From NCBI GenBank assembly GCA_041397525.1, contig JAWKWL010000002.1, positions 124,001-188,000 on the forward strand: DNA of 64,000 nt. The letters run 5' to 3'. The position numbers were made by a program, and so were the translations under genes. Below the pieces are notes generated by a model. That model saw only the letters and a list, made by a program, of their open reading frames with translations, had not been told where the DNA came from and did no database searches. Below, one piece after another: positions 26,761 through 34,383 of this stretch (its first letter is position 1; the number at the start of each line of letters is the position of its first letter). The stretch comes from BOKV01 sp041397525. GTDB lineage: Bacteria; Pseudomonadota; Alphaproteobacteria; Rhizobiales; Rhizobiaceae.

Positions 26761-27224
26761 GCTCTTCGCTGTAGCGGTATCGTCAGTAACCAGCAAGTCA
26801 GCGCCGCGGCGATTGCTGTCAGTGGCAATGCCAGCACCGGACTGTCAAACACCACGAGGGCCATGCCGGTGAAACTGATATTGGCGAGATTGGCCAAGGC
26901 ATAAACGACAGCAGGAACCACAAGCGACGCCACAAGCCCGAGCCACAATCGCGGAGCCGCCATCGCAACGCCTATGCCGGTGAGAAATGCCGGCACGATT
27001 GCGAAGAACCAGGAAAAGAAAAACAGGCCAGCCGTCGCACCAACCGCGACCACCGCCAGGCCCTGCGCCTGTCCCATTCCCTTCTCGGCAACGAGACAGC
27101 CAAGCACATACCAGAACATGCCGACGGGCGGACCAACAACGGCAAAGACGAGCACGATGAAAATGCGCGCGGTGCCACCGTCAAGCCATCTGCCCTCTTT
27201 GCGCCCTGTCCATGCTTCACTCAT
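26757..27224 (-). CDS. Small polytopic membrane protein, unknown
   Basis: A 155-residue protein with a charged N terminus (MSEAWTGRKEGRW) and four or five hydrophobic segments (about 20-46, 55-90 probably two helices, 93-114, 118-151). I do not recognise a named family. Its ATG overlaps the vapC stop and its own stop overlaps the ruvB ATG, both as ATGA, so it is locked between a toxin-antitoxin pair and ruvB in one translational chain. Function unknown; the high density of Gly, Ala and Val in the helices is compatible with a small transporter-like or structural membrane protein. Confidence 0.7.
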   Translation of the reverse strand: MSEAWTGRKEGRWLDGGTARIFIVLVFAVVGPPVGMFWYVLGCLVAEKGMGQAQGLAVVAVGATAGLFFFSWFFAIVPAFLTGIGVAMAAPRLWLGLVASLVVPAVVYALANLANISFTGMALVVFDSPVLALPLTAIAAALTCWLLTIPLQRRA

Positions 27225-27622
27225 GTGAGAAGCTCCATGCCCTGCACCGTTCGCGCTGCGCGCATGTCAAAGGTGCAGACGCCATCACACCCTGCCTTGA
27301 CTGCAGAAATCGCGATCAGGTTATCGGCAATTTCGTCGGCACAGTTGGGCATCTGTGTCAGCAAACGCAACAATTCTTCGCCATGCTCGAACACGATTCC
27401 CGCCGACGAAAGCGCTGCGCGCAACAATGCGCAAACCACGTGGCGCGGATACTTCAACCGCTTGCGCAAGACCCAAACCAGTTCGACGATCACGATTTGC
27501 GGAACAAAGACCGGATCATCCGGGCTGGCCGCCAGCATGATACTGCTTGCAATGGCAGCCTGTTCCTTGTTGTCATCCTGTACAAAGAAGCGCAGCAACA
27601 CATTCGTATCAACCGCCTTCAT
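27221..27622 (-). CDS. vapC: VapC-type PIN-domain toxin
   Basis: A PIN-domain endoribonuclease of 133 residues, the toxin of a type II system. The four acidic metal-binding positions are visible: D in AVDTNVLLRFF, E in IVELVW, D in CADEIADNLIA, and D in FDMRA near the C terminus. ATG at 27622 overlaps the antitoxin stop (ATGA), giving the usual antitoxin-first coupling. The 3' end overlaps the next gene in the same way. Known VapC toxins cut tRNA or rRNA; the target here is unknown. Its place inside the ruvA-ruvB interval is unusual. Confidence 0.9.
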   Translation of the reverse strand: MKAVDTNVLLRFFVQDDNKEQAAIASSIMLAASPDDPVFVPQIVIVELVWVLRKRLKYPRHVVCALLRAALSSAGIVFEHGEELLRLLTQMPNCADEIADNLIAISAVKAGCDGVCTFDMRAARTVQGMELLT

Positions 27623-27903
27623 GCGTTGCTCTCGCGCCATTCCCGCAAGATGCGTTCATCATCCGCCACGACAGCCTCGCCAATCGCCTCGTCGATTTCC
27701 TCCACTGTCAGGTTCCTTCCGGAAGGCGGCTTGCCTAGAATTCCCGCCAGATCTCCGATTTTTCCGTTTCTGGGAAACAACATGTAACGCCCATCAATCT
27801 CAATGAACTCGACATAGTCGCCAGGCTTCAGCTTGTGCCGATCGCGAACTTCCTTGGGAAGGGTGATCTGCCCTTTGTCGGTAATTTTCGCTCGCGCTCC
27901 CAT
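27619..27903 (-). CDS. vapB: AbrB/MazE-fold antitoxin (VapB type)
   Basis: A 94-residue antitoxin with an N-terminal SpoVT/AbrB swapped-hairpin DNA-binding domain (AKITDKGQITLPKEVRDRHKL) and a C-terminal acidic helix region (VEEIDEAIGEAVVADDERIL) expected to bind and block the toxin. ATG at 27903 has AGAAGG seven bases upstream; another in-frame ATG at 27924 has an AAGG that abuts it and fits less well. The stop overlaps the vapC ATG. A promoter and imperfect palindrome directly upstream suggest autoregulation, as is typical of the family. Confidence 0.88.
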   Translation of the reverse strand: MGARAKITDKGQITLPKEVRDRHKLKPGDYVEFIEIDGRYMLFPRNGKIGDLAGILGKPPSGRNLTVEEIDEAIGEAVVADDERILREWRESNA

Positions 27904-27927
27904 TTCCTTACCTTCTAGAAACATCCT

Positions 27928-27965
27928 TGATTTCCTATCCTAGTAAGGAATCAGGGCTTCTTCAA
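27928..27965 (-). promoter_or_regulatory. Promoter and candidate operator of vapBC
   Basis: On the minus strand TTGAAG (27960-27965) and TAGGAT (27937-27942) are separated by exactly 17 bp, a good sigma-70-type promoter just beyond the ruvA stop. An imperfect palindrome (arms TGATTTCCT and AAGGAATCA, 27928-27953) covers the -10 element, and a second GTAAGGAA/TTCCTTAC inverted pair spans 27904-27950. Autorepression by VapB is inferred. Confidence 0.5.
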
Positions 27966-27970
27966 GCGCA

Positions 27971-28588
27971 TTACCCAGCCAGTTCCTTCAGGCCGAACCG
28001 GATCAGCTTTGCCGAATCCGCATCCTCGCCTGCCTTGGGAAGCGCCCTCGATATCGCCGCAGATGCCTGTTGCGCCGAATAACCGAGATTGGTGAGCGCC
28101 GACACCGCATCACTGACGGCAGAAGAGGCAACACCTGCACCGATCTCCTGCTGCAATCCGATTTCGGCCGCCGCAGCCCCCGAGAAGGCAGGAGCCTTGT
28201 CACGCAGTTCACTGACAATGCGCTGCGCAACTTTCGGCCCGACACCCGGTGCGCGCGCAACCATGCCCTTGTCCTGCAGCGCGATGGCTGAAGCCAGTTC
28301 ACCTGGCGCAAGTGTCGATTGGACCGCAAGCGCCACCTTGGAACCCACACCCTGCACCGACTGCAACAGTTTGAACCAGTCGCGCTCCAACTCGCTCATG
28401 AAACCGTAAAGCCTGATCATGTCTTCGCGCACATGGGTCTCGATGAAGAGCGTAACTGCCTCACCGGCACCAGGCAGCTTGCCCAGTGTCCGCGACGAGC
28501 AATGCACCAGATAGCCAACACCGTGCACATCGATGATTGCGTGGTCTTCACCAGCGCTGTCCAGCACGCCTCGCAATTTGCCGATCAT
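27971..28588 (-). CDS. ruvA: Holliday junction DNA helicase subunit RuvA
   Basis: Tetrameric junction-binding protein that loads RuvB. The 205 residues have the N-terminal OB-fold (MIGKLRGVLDS, IDVHGVGYLVH), two helix-hairpin-helix motifs (LLQSVQGVGSKVALAV and RAPGVGPKVAQRIVSEL) and the flexible C-terminal domain (about 155-205, ALTNLGYSAQQASAAI) that contacts RuvB. Length and motifs are normal. It lies 56 bp after the N-demethylase-like gene, and the vapBC promoter begins just after its stop. Confidence 0.96.
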   Translation of the reverse strand: MIGKLRGVLDSAGEDHAIIDVHGVGYLVHCSSRTLGKLPGAGEAVTLFIETHVREDMIRLYGFMSELERDWFKLLQSVQGVGSKVALAVQSTLAPGELASAIALQDKGMVARAPGVGPKVAQRIVSELRDKAPAFSGAAAAEIGLQQEIGAGVASSAVSDAVSALTNLGYSAQQASAAISRALPKAGEDADSAKLIRFGLKELAG

Positions 28589-28644
28589 TGTGCCCTGACC
28601 CTGTTACACCCTAAGGGAACTTGTGCCGCCAGCGCAGGAACAAG

Positions 28645-29544
28645 TCAAGAACATTCAAACCGCCGCAGTTTCGCCAGCAGCTCCTCTCGCGCTTGCGTCA
28701 GCCCCTTGTAGGCGAGTTGGCTGTCGTCGAGCTGTTTTAGCAGACCGGCAAATCCGGCTGCGATTTTCTGCCGGCCGGGATGGGTTGCCAGCAATGCCAA
28801 CGGATCGACATGAATGCGGATGGTGAACAGGATATCGCCCGATTTCGGCAGTTTTCGCAGGGTTTGGTATTCTACACGAATGAACGAGATATCCGCCCGT
28901 CCGTCCTTGCCAAGCCGCTTGATGTGCTCGCCTGAACGGTCGGCGTGATAAAGTGCATCATCGCTGTAAAGCGACCAGTTCATCCGCCATGCCGGCAATT
29001 CTACTTGCAGATTGTCGAATATCCGGTCGATCATCATCGCATTGCGGCTACCACGACCGAACTCGGGAACCGGCCCATGCACGTCGGCAAGGGCAAGCCC
29101 GAATTTCTCCGACAACCGCCACGACGAGGGGAAACAAAGCGATGCAGCCGCAAGGCGCCAGCCATCCTCCCCTTTTCGCATGAGGACAAGGTCTTCCTGC
29201 ACCAGTCTTGCCGCAGTCAAGAGTGGCGGCGTGCCTGGCTCCGCCAGGTCAACCACCCGCCCCGTCTCGACAATCGAAATCCGCTCGCCCGAGCGCTGGA
29301 AAACCTGCGGAAACGTTTCGCAGACATGGGACGCAATCATCTCCAGCACCTCCTGCTGGGCGTCCTGCGTACCAGTTTCTGCAGCAAACACCTTGTCCGG
29401 AATTTCCCGGTTCAATCGCTCCTTCTCGTCGAGATAGAAGCCATGCCTGTCGTCAACCTCGATCCAGTCCGCCAACTGCAGAGGCGCAAGACCTATCCGA
29501 AACAGCGGATGCGATCCGTCATATGGCGTGTGCACCATGCTCAT
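28645..29544 (-). CDS. DUF3445 / haem-dependent oxidative N-demethylase alpha-like protein
   Basis: A 299-residue protein of the DUF3445 family, now linked to the alpha subunit of haem-dependent oxidative N-demethylase (dimethylamine monooxygenase). Recognisable blocks are FRIGLAPLQLADWIEVDD, the ASLCFPSSWRLSEKFG region, and RMNWSLYSDDALYHADRSGEH followed by FIRVEYQTLRKLPKSGDILFTIR. The other subunits of such an enzyme are not in the window, so an amine-oxidising role is family knowledge rather than context. ATG at 29544 overlaps the ruvC stop as ATGA, so it is translationally coupled to a recombination gene, an odd pairing. Confidence 0.82.
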   Translation of the reverse strand: MSMVHTPYDGSHPLFRIGLAPLQLADWIEVDDRHGFYLDEKERLNREIPDKVFAAETGTQDAQQEVLEMIASHVCETFPQVFQRSGERISIVETGRVVDLAEPGTPPLLTAARLVQEDLVLMRKGEDGWRLAAASLCFPSSWRLSEKFGLALADVHGPVPEFGRGSRNAMMIDRIFDNLQVELPAWRMNWSLYSDDALYHADRSGEHIKRLGKDGRADISFIRVEYQTLRKLPKSGDILFTIRIHVDPLALLATHPGRQKIAAGFAGLLKQLDDSQLAYKGLTQAREELLAKLRRFECS

Positions 29545-30053
29545 GTCGCGGCAATCCTTCGGGCCAGTTGCCGAACACCACGGTGGTGCGCATGGCATAT
29601 TGCAATGGCCAGCGCGTCGGCTGCGTCATCGCTGTCAAATACCGCCTTTGGCAACAGCGTTCGCACCATCAGCTTGATCTGCACCTTGTCGCCATGCCCC
29701 ACGCCAATAACCGACTTCTTGACCGCGTTGGGTGCATATTCTGCCACCGCTAGGCCAGCACGCGCCGGCACCAGCATGGCAATCCCGCGCGCCTGACCGA
29801 GTTTCAGGGTTGCGGCGGCATCCTTGTTGACAAAGGTGTTTTCAACAGCGGCCTCCTGCGGCATGTGCGCATGCAGGACTTCACTCAGGCCGTCATGCAA
29901 CTGGCAAAGCCTGCTCGCCAGGTCAGCCTTGGCATCCGAGCGCACCGTGCCTGCAGCAATGAAAACCAGCGAATTGCCTATGCTCTCGACAATCCCCCAA
30001 CCGGTGCGCTGCAGGCCGGGGTCGATACCGATGATGCGCACTGGTTGTTGCAT
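29541..30053 (-). CDS. ruvC: Holliday junction endonuclease RuvC
   Basis: Dimeric resolvase that cuts junctions processed by RuvAB. Of 170 residues, the catalytic acidic set is visible at D11 (IIGIDPG), E71 (AVENTFVNKD), D143 and D146 (SDDAADALAIAI), with RTGWG and the GHGDKVQ loop. It starts 3 bp after the yebC stop, the standard order. The 3' end overlaps the DUF3445 gene by 4 nt. Confidence 0.97.
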   Translation of the reverse strand: MQQPVRIIGIDPGLQRTGWGIVESIGNSLVFIAAGTVRSDAKADLASRLCQLHDGLSEVLHAHMPQEAAVENTFVNKDAAATLKLGQARGIAMLVPARAGLAVAEYAPNAVKKSVIGVGHGDKVQIKLMVRTLLPKAVFDSDDAADALAIAICHAHHRGVRQLARRIAAT

Positions 30054-30056
30054 GGA

Positions 30057-30809
30057 CTAACCGCCAAGCTTTTCCATCACGGCTTCAGGAATGTCCTCGT
30101 TTGAAAAGACATTCTGCACGTCATCATCATCGTCAAGCACGTCCAGCAGCTTCATCAGCGTCGTGGCCTTGTCCTCCTCGACCGGCGTCAGGTTCTGCGG
30201 CTTCCAAATGATATTGACCGATTCCGCCTCACCAAGTGCTGATTCCAGCGCGGAAGATACCGCGCCCATGTCCTCGAATGCGCAGATGATGGTGTGGCCA
30301 TCCTCATCACTCGAAACGTCCTGTGCGCCAGCTTCGATCGCCGCTTCCATCATCGCGTCAGCGTCCCCGGCATCAGTCTTGTAAACGATCTCGCCAACGC
30401 GGTCGAACATGAAGGATACAGATCCGGTTTCCCCCATTGAGCCACCATATTTGGTGAAGGCTGCACGAATATTGGCAGCCGAACGGTTGAGATTGTCTGT
30501 CAGCGCCTCGACAATCACGGCAACCCCGCCCGGACCGTAGCCCTCGTAGCGGATTTCCTTGTAATCCTCGCCGTCACCGCCGGCGCCCTTGTTGATGGCA
30601 CGCTGGATATTGTCCTTGGGCATGGATTGCCCCTTGGCATTTTGCACCGCCAGGCGCAAACGCGGGTTCATGCCCGGATCGGTCGTGCCGCCGCCCATTT
30701 TCACAGCAACCGTGATTTCCTTGGAAAGCCGTGAGAACAGTTTCGAGCGTGCAGCATCTGCCCTGCCCTTCTTGTGCATGATGTTCTTGAATTTCGAATG
30801 ACCCGCCAT
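30057..30809 (-). CDS. yebC: YebC/PmpR (TACO1-family) regulatory protein
   Basis: A 250-residue YebC/TACO1-family protein, described in different species as a transcriptional regulator or a translation factor helping ribosomes through proline stretches. The signatures MAGHSKFKNIMHKKGRADAARSK at the start, MPKDNIQRAINKG and YEGYGPGGVAVIVEALTDN are intact, with an acidic C-terminal domain. It leads the yebC-ruvC run; its promoter lies in the 80-bp spacer shared with the divergent GFA gene. Confidence 0.96.
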   Translation of the reverse strand: MAGHSKFKNIMHKKGRADAARSKLFSRLSKEITVAVKMGGGTTDPGMNPRLRLAVQNAKGQSMPKDNIQRAINKGAGGDGEDYKEIRYEGYGPGGVAVIVEALTDNLNRSAANIRAAFTKYGGSMGETGSVSFMFDRVGEIVYKTDAGDADAMMEAAIEAGAQDVSSDEDGHTIICAFEDMGAVSSALESALGEAESVNIIWKPQNLTPVEEDKATTLMKLLDVLDDDDDVQNVFSNEDIPEAVMEKLGG

Positions 30810-30889
30810 GGTGACTACCTGTAATTACGAATTGAATTTTTGCCGCTTATAGCCAAAGCTGCCGAAGCTAGTCCAGACAGGAGTTCCAT

Positions 30890-31420
30890 GTGACAATCGA
30901 GGCGAACGAACCGGGCAGAAAACGCGCCCCGAAACTGCCCTGGCATGGCAGTTGCCAATGTGGCCAGGTCCGCTACACCATCACGGAAATGCCTCTCACC
31001 CTTTACGCTTGCCATTGCAGCGAGTGCCAGAAGCAGTCATCCAGCGCTTTTGGCCTGTCCCTGCGGACAAGGGCGTCTGCAGTGTCAATCAGCGGCGAAC
31101 TCGCCGATTGGTCCCGCCCAACCGCATTGGGCAGTGCGATGCTGGCACAATTCTGTCCACGCTGCGGCTCCCGCATGTTCCATCAGCGCGCCCAGTATGC
31201 CGCAAGCCCGGGTGGAGCCACCATCAACATCAAGGGCGGCACGCTTGATTGCATTGGTGAACTGGAACCGGTAGGCCATATCTGGCTCAAGTCCCGCCAG
31301 AAGGGCACTGCAATTCCCCATGGGTTGCTCGAATATGACGGCCAGCCGGAAAACTATGATGCACTGATGGAAGCGTGGTCACGCCAATATCACCTACAAC
31401 TGGAAGAAGCTGCGCAATGA
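30890..31420 (+). CDS. GFA (CENP-V/S-hydroxymethylglutathione-type) zinc protein
   Basis: A 176-residue protein with the Gfa-like zinc fold. Paired Cys motifs are visible: GSCQCGQVRY, CHCSECQKQSSSAFG and FCPRCGSRMF, giving two zinc sites. Family members include glutathione-dependent formaldehyde-activating enzymes, but most are uncharacterised, and no formaldehyde genes are adjacent. The start is GTG at 30890, with AGGAG seven bases upstream; the ATG two bases earlier runs straight into a stop. Its stop overlaps the nucleoside hydrolase ATG (ATGA). Confidence 0.87.
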   Translation: MTIEANEPGRKRAPKLPWHGSCQCGQVRYTITEMPLTLYACHCSECQKQSSSAFGLSLRTRASAVSISGELADWSRPTALGSAMLAQFCPRCGSRMFHQRAQYAASPGGATINIKGGTLDCIGELEPVGHIWLKSRQKGTAIPHGLLEYDGQPENYDALMEAWSRQYHLQLEEAAQ

Positions 31421-32358
31421 CCGCACCACGCAAGATCATTATAGACACGGACCCCGGTCAGGATGATGCAGTTGCAATCATGCTTGCGCTTGCAAGTCCT
31501 GAGCTTGAGGTGGTCGGCATCACCGCTGTCGCCGGCAATGTGCCGCTGTCGCTGACCCAGAAGAATGTCCGCAAGACCTGCGAACTGGCAGGCCGACCGG
31601 ATGTCATGGTTTATGCCGGCGCCGACCGCCCGCTGCTGCGTTCCCTGGTCACAGCCGAATATGTACACGGCAAGACGGGGCTGGATGGTCCTGACCTGCC
31701 GGAACCGCAAATGCCGCTGCAGGAAACCCATGGCGTGGACTTCATCATCGACACCGTGATGAAACATCAACCGGGCGAAATCACGCTATGCCTGCTTGGG
31801 CCACAGACCAATGCAGCCCTGGCCCTGATGCGCGAGCCGCAGCTTGCCACGCGCCTGCGCGAGATCGTGCTGATGGGCGGCGGCTTCTTCGAAGGTGGCA
31901 ATGTCACCCCGGCTGCCGAATTCAACATCTATGTCGATCCGCATGCCGCCGACCGGGTCTTTACCAGTGGCGTTCCAATCACCATGATGCCGCTCGATGT
32001 AACCCACAAGGCACTGACGAAACGCGAACGCGTAGCCAGGTTTTATGCGCTTGGAACAAGGGCTGGCACAGCAACCGCGCAATTGCTCGATTTCTTCGAG
32101 CGCTTTGACGAACGCAAATACGGCACAGATGGCGGCCCGCTGCATGACCCGTGTGTGATAGCCTGGTTGCTGAAACCCGAACTCTTTACCGGCAAGCAGT
32201 GCAATGTTGCCATCGAGACCATGTCCGAACTGACCATGGGCATGACTGTCATCGACTGGTGGCAGGTCACCGAGCGCGAACCCAACGCGAATGTCATGCG
32301 CGAGATAAACGCTGACGGGTTCTTTGACCTGCTGGTCGAACGCATAGCCAAACTCTGA
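31417..32358 (+). CDS. Inosine/uridine-preferring nucleoside hydrolase
   Basis: Calcium-dependent N-ribohydrolase that splits nucleosides to base and ribose. The 313 residues contain the Ca-binding signature DTDPGQDDAVA near the N terminus, GPQTNAALAL, the MGGGFFEGGNVTPAAEFNIYVDP active-site segment, and DPCVIAWLL with the final Asp ligand. ATG at 31417 overlaps the GFA stop; the frame is open upstream only through the GFA gene. It continues into an SDR gene 14 bp downstream. Likely role: nucleoside salvage in the cytoplasm. Confidence 0.92.
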   Translation: MTAPRKIIIDTDPGQDDAVAIMLALASPELEVVGITAVAGNVPLSLTQKNVRKTCELAGRPDVMVYAGADRPLLRSLVTAEYVHGKTGLDGPDLPEPQMPLQETHGVDFIIDTVMKHQPGEITLCLLGPQTNAALALMREPQLATRLREIVLMGGGFFEGGNVTPAAEFNIYVDPHAADRVFTSGVPITMMPLDVTHKALTKRERVARFYALGTRAGTATAQLLDFFERFDERKYGTDGGPLHDPCVIAWLLKPELFTGKQCNVAIETMSELTMGMTVIDWWQVTEREPNANVMREINADGFFDLLVERIAKL

Positions 32359-32372
32359 AAGGGAGAAGCGTC

Positions 32373-33239
32373 ATGTCGCTGAAAGGCAAAACCATCTTCA
32401 TGTCTGGCGGAAGCCGCGGCATCGGTCTTGCAATCGCTTTGCGGGCAGCACGCGATGGCGCCAACATCGCCATTGCTGCCAAGACCGTCGAGGCGCATTC
32501 GAAGCTTGAAGGCACCATCCACACGGCAGCCGCCGAGATCGAGGCCGCTGGCGGCAAGGCCCTTCCCCTTCAATGCGATATCCGCTTCGAGGATCAGGTT
32601 GAAGCTGCGGTTGCCAGAACCGTCGAAACCTTTGGTGGGATTGATATTACTATCAACAACGCCAGTGCCATCCAGCTTACCGGGACGCTTGCCACCGACA
32701 TGAAGCGCTATGACCTGATGCACCAGATCAACACGCGCGGCACTTTCCTGGTTTCCCAGAAAGCCGTTCCACACCTCAAGAAATCCGCCAATCCGCATAT
32801 CCTCAATATTTCGCCTCCGCTCGACATGAGCGCAAAATGGTTTGCCCGCCACACCGCCTACACCATGGCGAAATACGGCATGTCGATGTGCGTGCTCGGC
32901 ATGGCTGAGGAATTCCGCAGGGACGGTATTGGCGTCAATGCCCTGTGGCCGATCACCGCCATCGACACGGCTGCGGTAAGGAATGTCCTTGGCGGAGACC
33001 AGATGGCAATGATGAGCCGGTTGCCAACGATCATGGCTGATGCGGCGCATGCGGTGCTGGTACGCGACGCCAGGACCTGCACCGGCAACTTCTTCATCGA
33101 TGAGGAGGTCTTGCGCGCAGAAGGCGTCACCGACTTCTCTGCCTATCAGCATGAAGGCACGACGCAACTCGCTGGCGACTTCTTCGTCCCCGACGCGGTG
33201 TTCGAGCGCTCTCCGTCAAAGATTTTTCGCGCATACTGA
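32373..33239 (+). CDS. HSDL2-like short-chain dehydrogenase
   Basis: A 288-residue SDR oxidoreductase resembling the dehydrogenase part of hydroxysteroid dehydrogenase-like protein 2. Seen are the cofactor loop SGGSRGIG (about 11-18), NNASA, the Ser in ILNISPP, and the YTMAK catalytic Tyr/Lys pair. The WFARHTAYTMAKYGMSMC block and the C-terminal ending (TGNFFIDEEVL) are characteristic of the HSDL2 group. AAAGGGAG precedes ATG 32373. Substrate unknown, probably a lipid-derived alcohol or ketone. One base separates its stop from the MmcQ gene. Confidence 0.88.
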   Translation: MSLKGKTIFMSGGSRGIGLAIALRAARDGANIAIAAKTVEAHSKLEGTIHTAAAEIEAAGGKALPLQCDIRFEDQVEAAVARTVETFGGIDITINNASAIQLTGTLATDMKRYDLMHQINTRGTFLVSQKAVPHLKKSANPHILNISPPLDMSAKWFARHTAYTMAKYGMSMCVLGMAEEFRRDGIGVNALWPITAIDTAAVRNVLGGDQMAMMSRLPTIMADAAHAVLVRDARTCTGNFFIDEEVLRAEGVTDFSAYQHEGTTQLAGDFFVPDAVFERSPSKIFRAY

Positions 33240-33240
33240 T

Positions 33241-33564
33241 ATGGTTTCCGCAGCCCGGTTTGTCGAAATTGCGATGGCGCTGGACGGTACCATCTCCGCT
33301 CCGCATTTCGACCGCACCGCCTTCAAGGTCAGGCGGACCTTCGCAACCCTCGCAGCCGACGGAAAATCAGCCAATCTGAAATTCACGCCGGACGAGCAGG
33401 AATTTCATTGCATGATGAACGCGACAACCTTTGCGCCTGTATCCGGTGGCTGGGGCGCACAAGGCTGGACGACGCTCACCCTTTCAGACATCTCGGACGG
33501 TGAACTGGCAATCGCTCTGGAAACCGCCTGGCGGCATGCGCTGTCCCGCAAACCGGGGCGCTGA
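33241..33564 (+). CDS. MmcQ/YjbR-family protein
   Basis: A 107-residue protein of the MmcQ/YjbR (DUF419) fold, small 'double-wing'-like proteins sometimes described as DNA-binding but without settled function. Typical features are ALDGTISAPHFDRTAFKV near the start, FATLAADGKSANLKFTP, and the final GWGAQGWTTLTL plus helical AWRHAL segment. It starts one base after the SDR stop and is therefore probably the last gene of the GFA-nucleoside hydrolase-SDR operon. It converges on ymdB with 1 bp between the stops. Confidence 0.85.
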   Translation: MVSAARFVEIAMALDGTISAPHFDRTAFKVRRTFATLAADGKSANLKFTPDEQEFHCMMNATTFAPVSGGWGAQGWTTLTLSDISDGELAIALETAWRHALSRKPGR

Positions 33565-33565
33565 A

Positions 33566-34381
33566 TTACCAGGGCATGACATTTTCCAGTCTTGGTCCCA
33601 GGCGCAATGGCGCAATGCGTGTTGCAAGCCCGGTTGAAAGATCGATCTCGATACCAACACCGCTGAGCGTGGCCTCGCCATTGGCAGCTTCAAACCGGCC
33701 TTTGGGGATTTTGGTCAGAAATCGGTTCAGAGGCTCCTCCTTGTCCATGCCTAGTGAGGAATCATAGTCCCCGCACATCCCGGCATCCGACATGTACGCC
33801 GTTCCGCCGGTAAGGATCATGTGGTCAGCCGTCGGGCAATGCGTGTGCGTTCCCACGACCGCGCTGACCCGTCCATCGACGAAATGCCCGAAGCAGACCT
33901 TTTCTGACGTCGCCTCGGCATGGAAATCGATAAAGATGACATCCACATCGCGGCCCAGCACCGAATGTTCCAGCAATTGCTCACCGCTGCGGAACGGGTC
34001 ATCCAGCTCGGGATGCATGAAAACATTGCCCATGATGTTGGCGACCATTACTCGGGCACCATTGCGTGCTTCATAGACATTGGCACCTCGCCCCGGCGCC
34101 CCCTTGGGGAAATTGGCGGGGCGCAGGAAGCGTTCCTGCCGGTCGGCAAAGACCAGTGCCTCGCGCTGGTCCCAGACATGGTTGCCCGTAGTCATCACAT
34201 CGGCACCGGCATCCAGCGTGTCCTGCAGGATCGCCTCGGTAATGCCGAAACCTCCAGCCGCATTCTCGCCGTTGACAATCACGAAATCGAGTTTCCACTT
34301 CGAAATCAGTCCGGGCAGTTCACGATAAACCGCCTCGCGGCCGGTTTTCCCAACCATGTCCCCCAGAAACAACAAACGCAT
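33566..34381 (-). CDS. ymdB: YmdB-family phosphodiesterase
   Basis: A 271-residue binuclear metallophosphoesterase of the TIGR00282/YmdB family; the Bacillus protein hydrolyses cyclic nucleotides and affects RNA decay and biofilms. The metal-site blocks are GDMVGKTGRE, VNGENAAGGFG, TTGNHVWDQ, FHAEATSEK and VGTHTHCPTADH. It starts 2 bp after the fthC stop on the same strand, so it belongs to the zapA-6S-fthC-ymdB run. The physiological substrate here is not known. Confidence 0.93.
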   Translation of the reverse strand: MRLLFLGDMVGKTGREAVYRELPGLISKWKLDFVIVNGENAAGGFGITEAILQDTLDAGADVMTTGNHVWDQREALVFADRQERFLRPANFPKGAPGRGANVYEARNGARVMVANIMGNVFMHPELDDPFRSGEQLLEHSVLGRDVDVIFIDFHAEATSEKVCFGHFVDGRVSAVVGTHTHCPTADHMILTGGTAYMSDAGMCGDYDSSLGMDKEEPLNRFLTKIPKGRFEAANGEATLSGVGIEIDLSTGLATRIAPLRLGPRLENVMPW

Positions 34382-34383
34382 GC

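Noticed and set aside
32043..33167. Minus-strand open frame of about 370 codons across the nucleoside hydrolase/SDR junction
   Set aside because: It spans two well-supported plus-strand genes and shows no recognisable motif.
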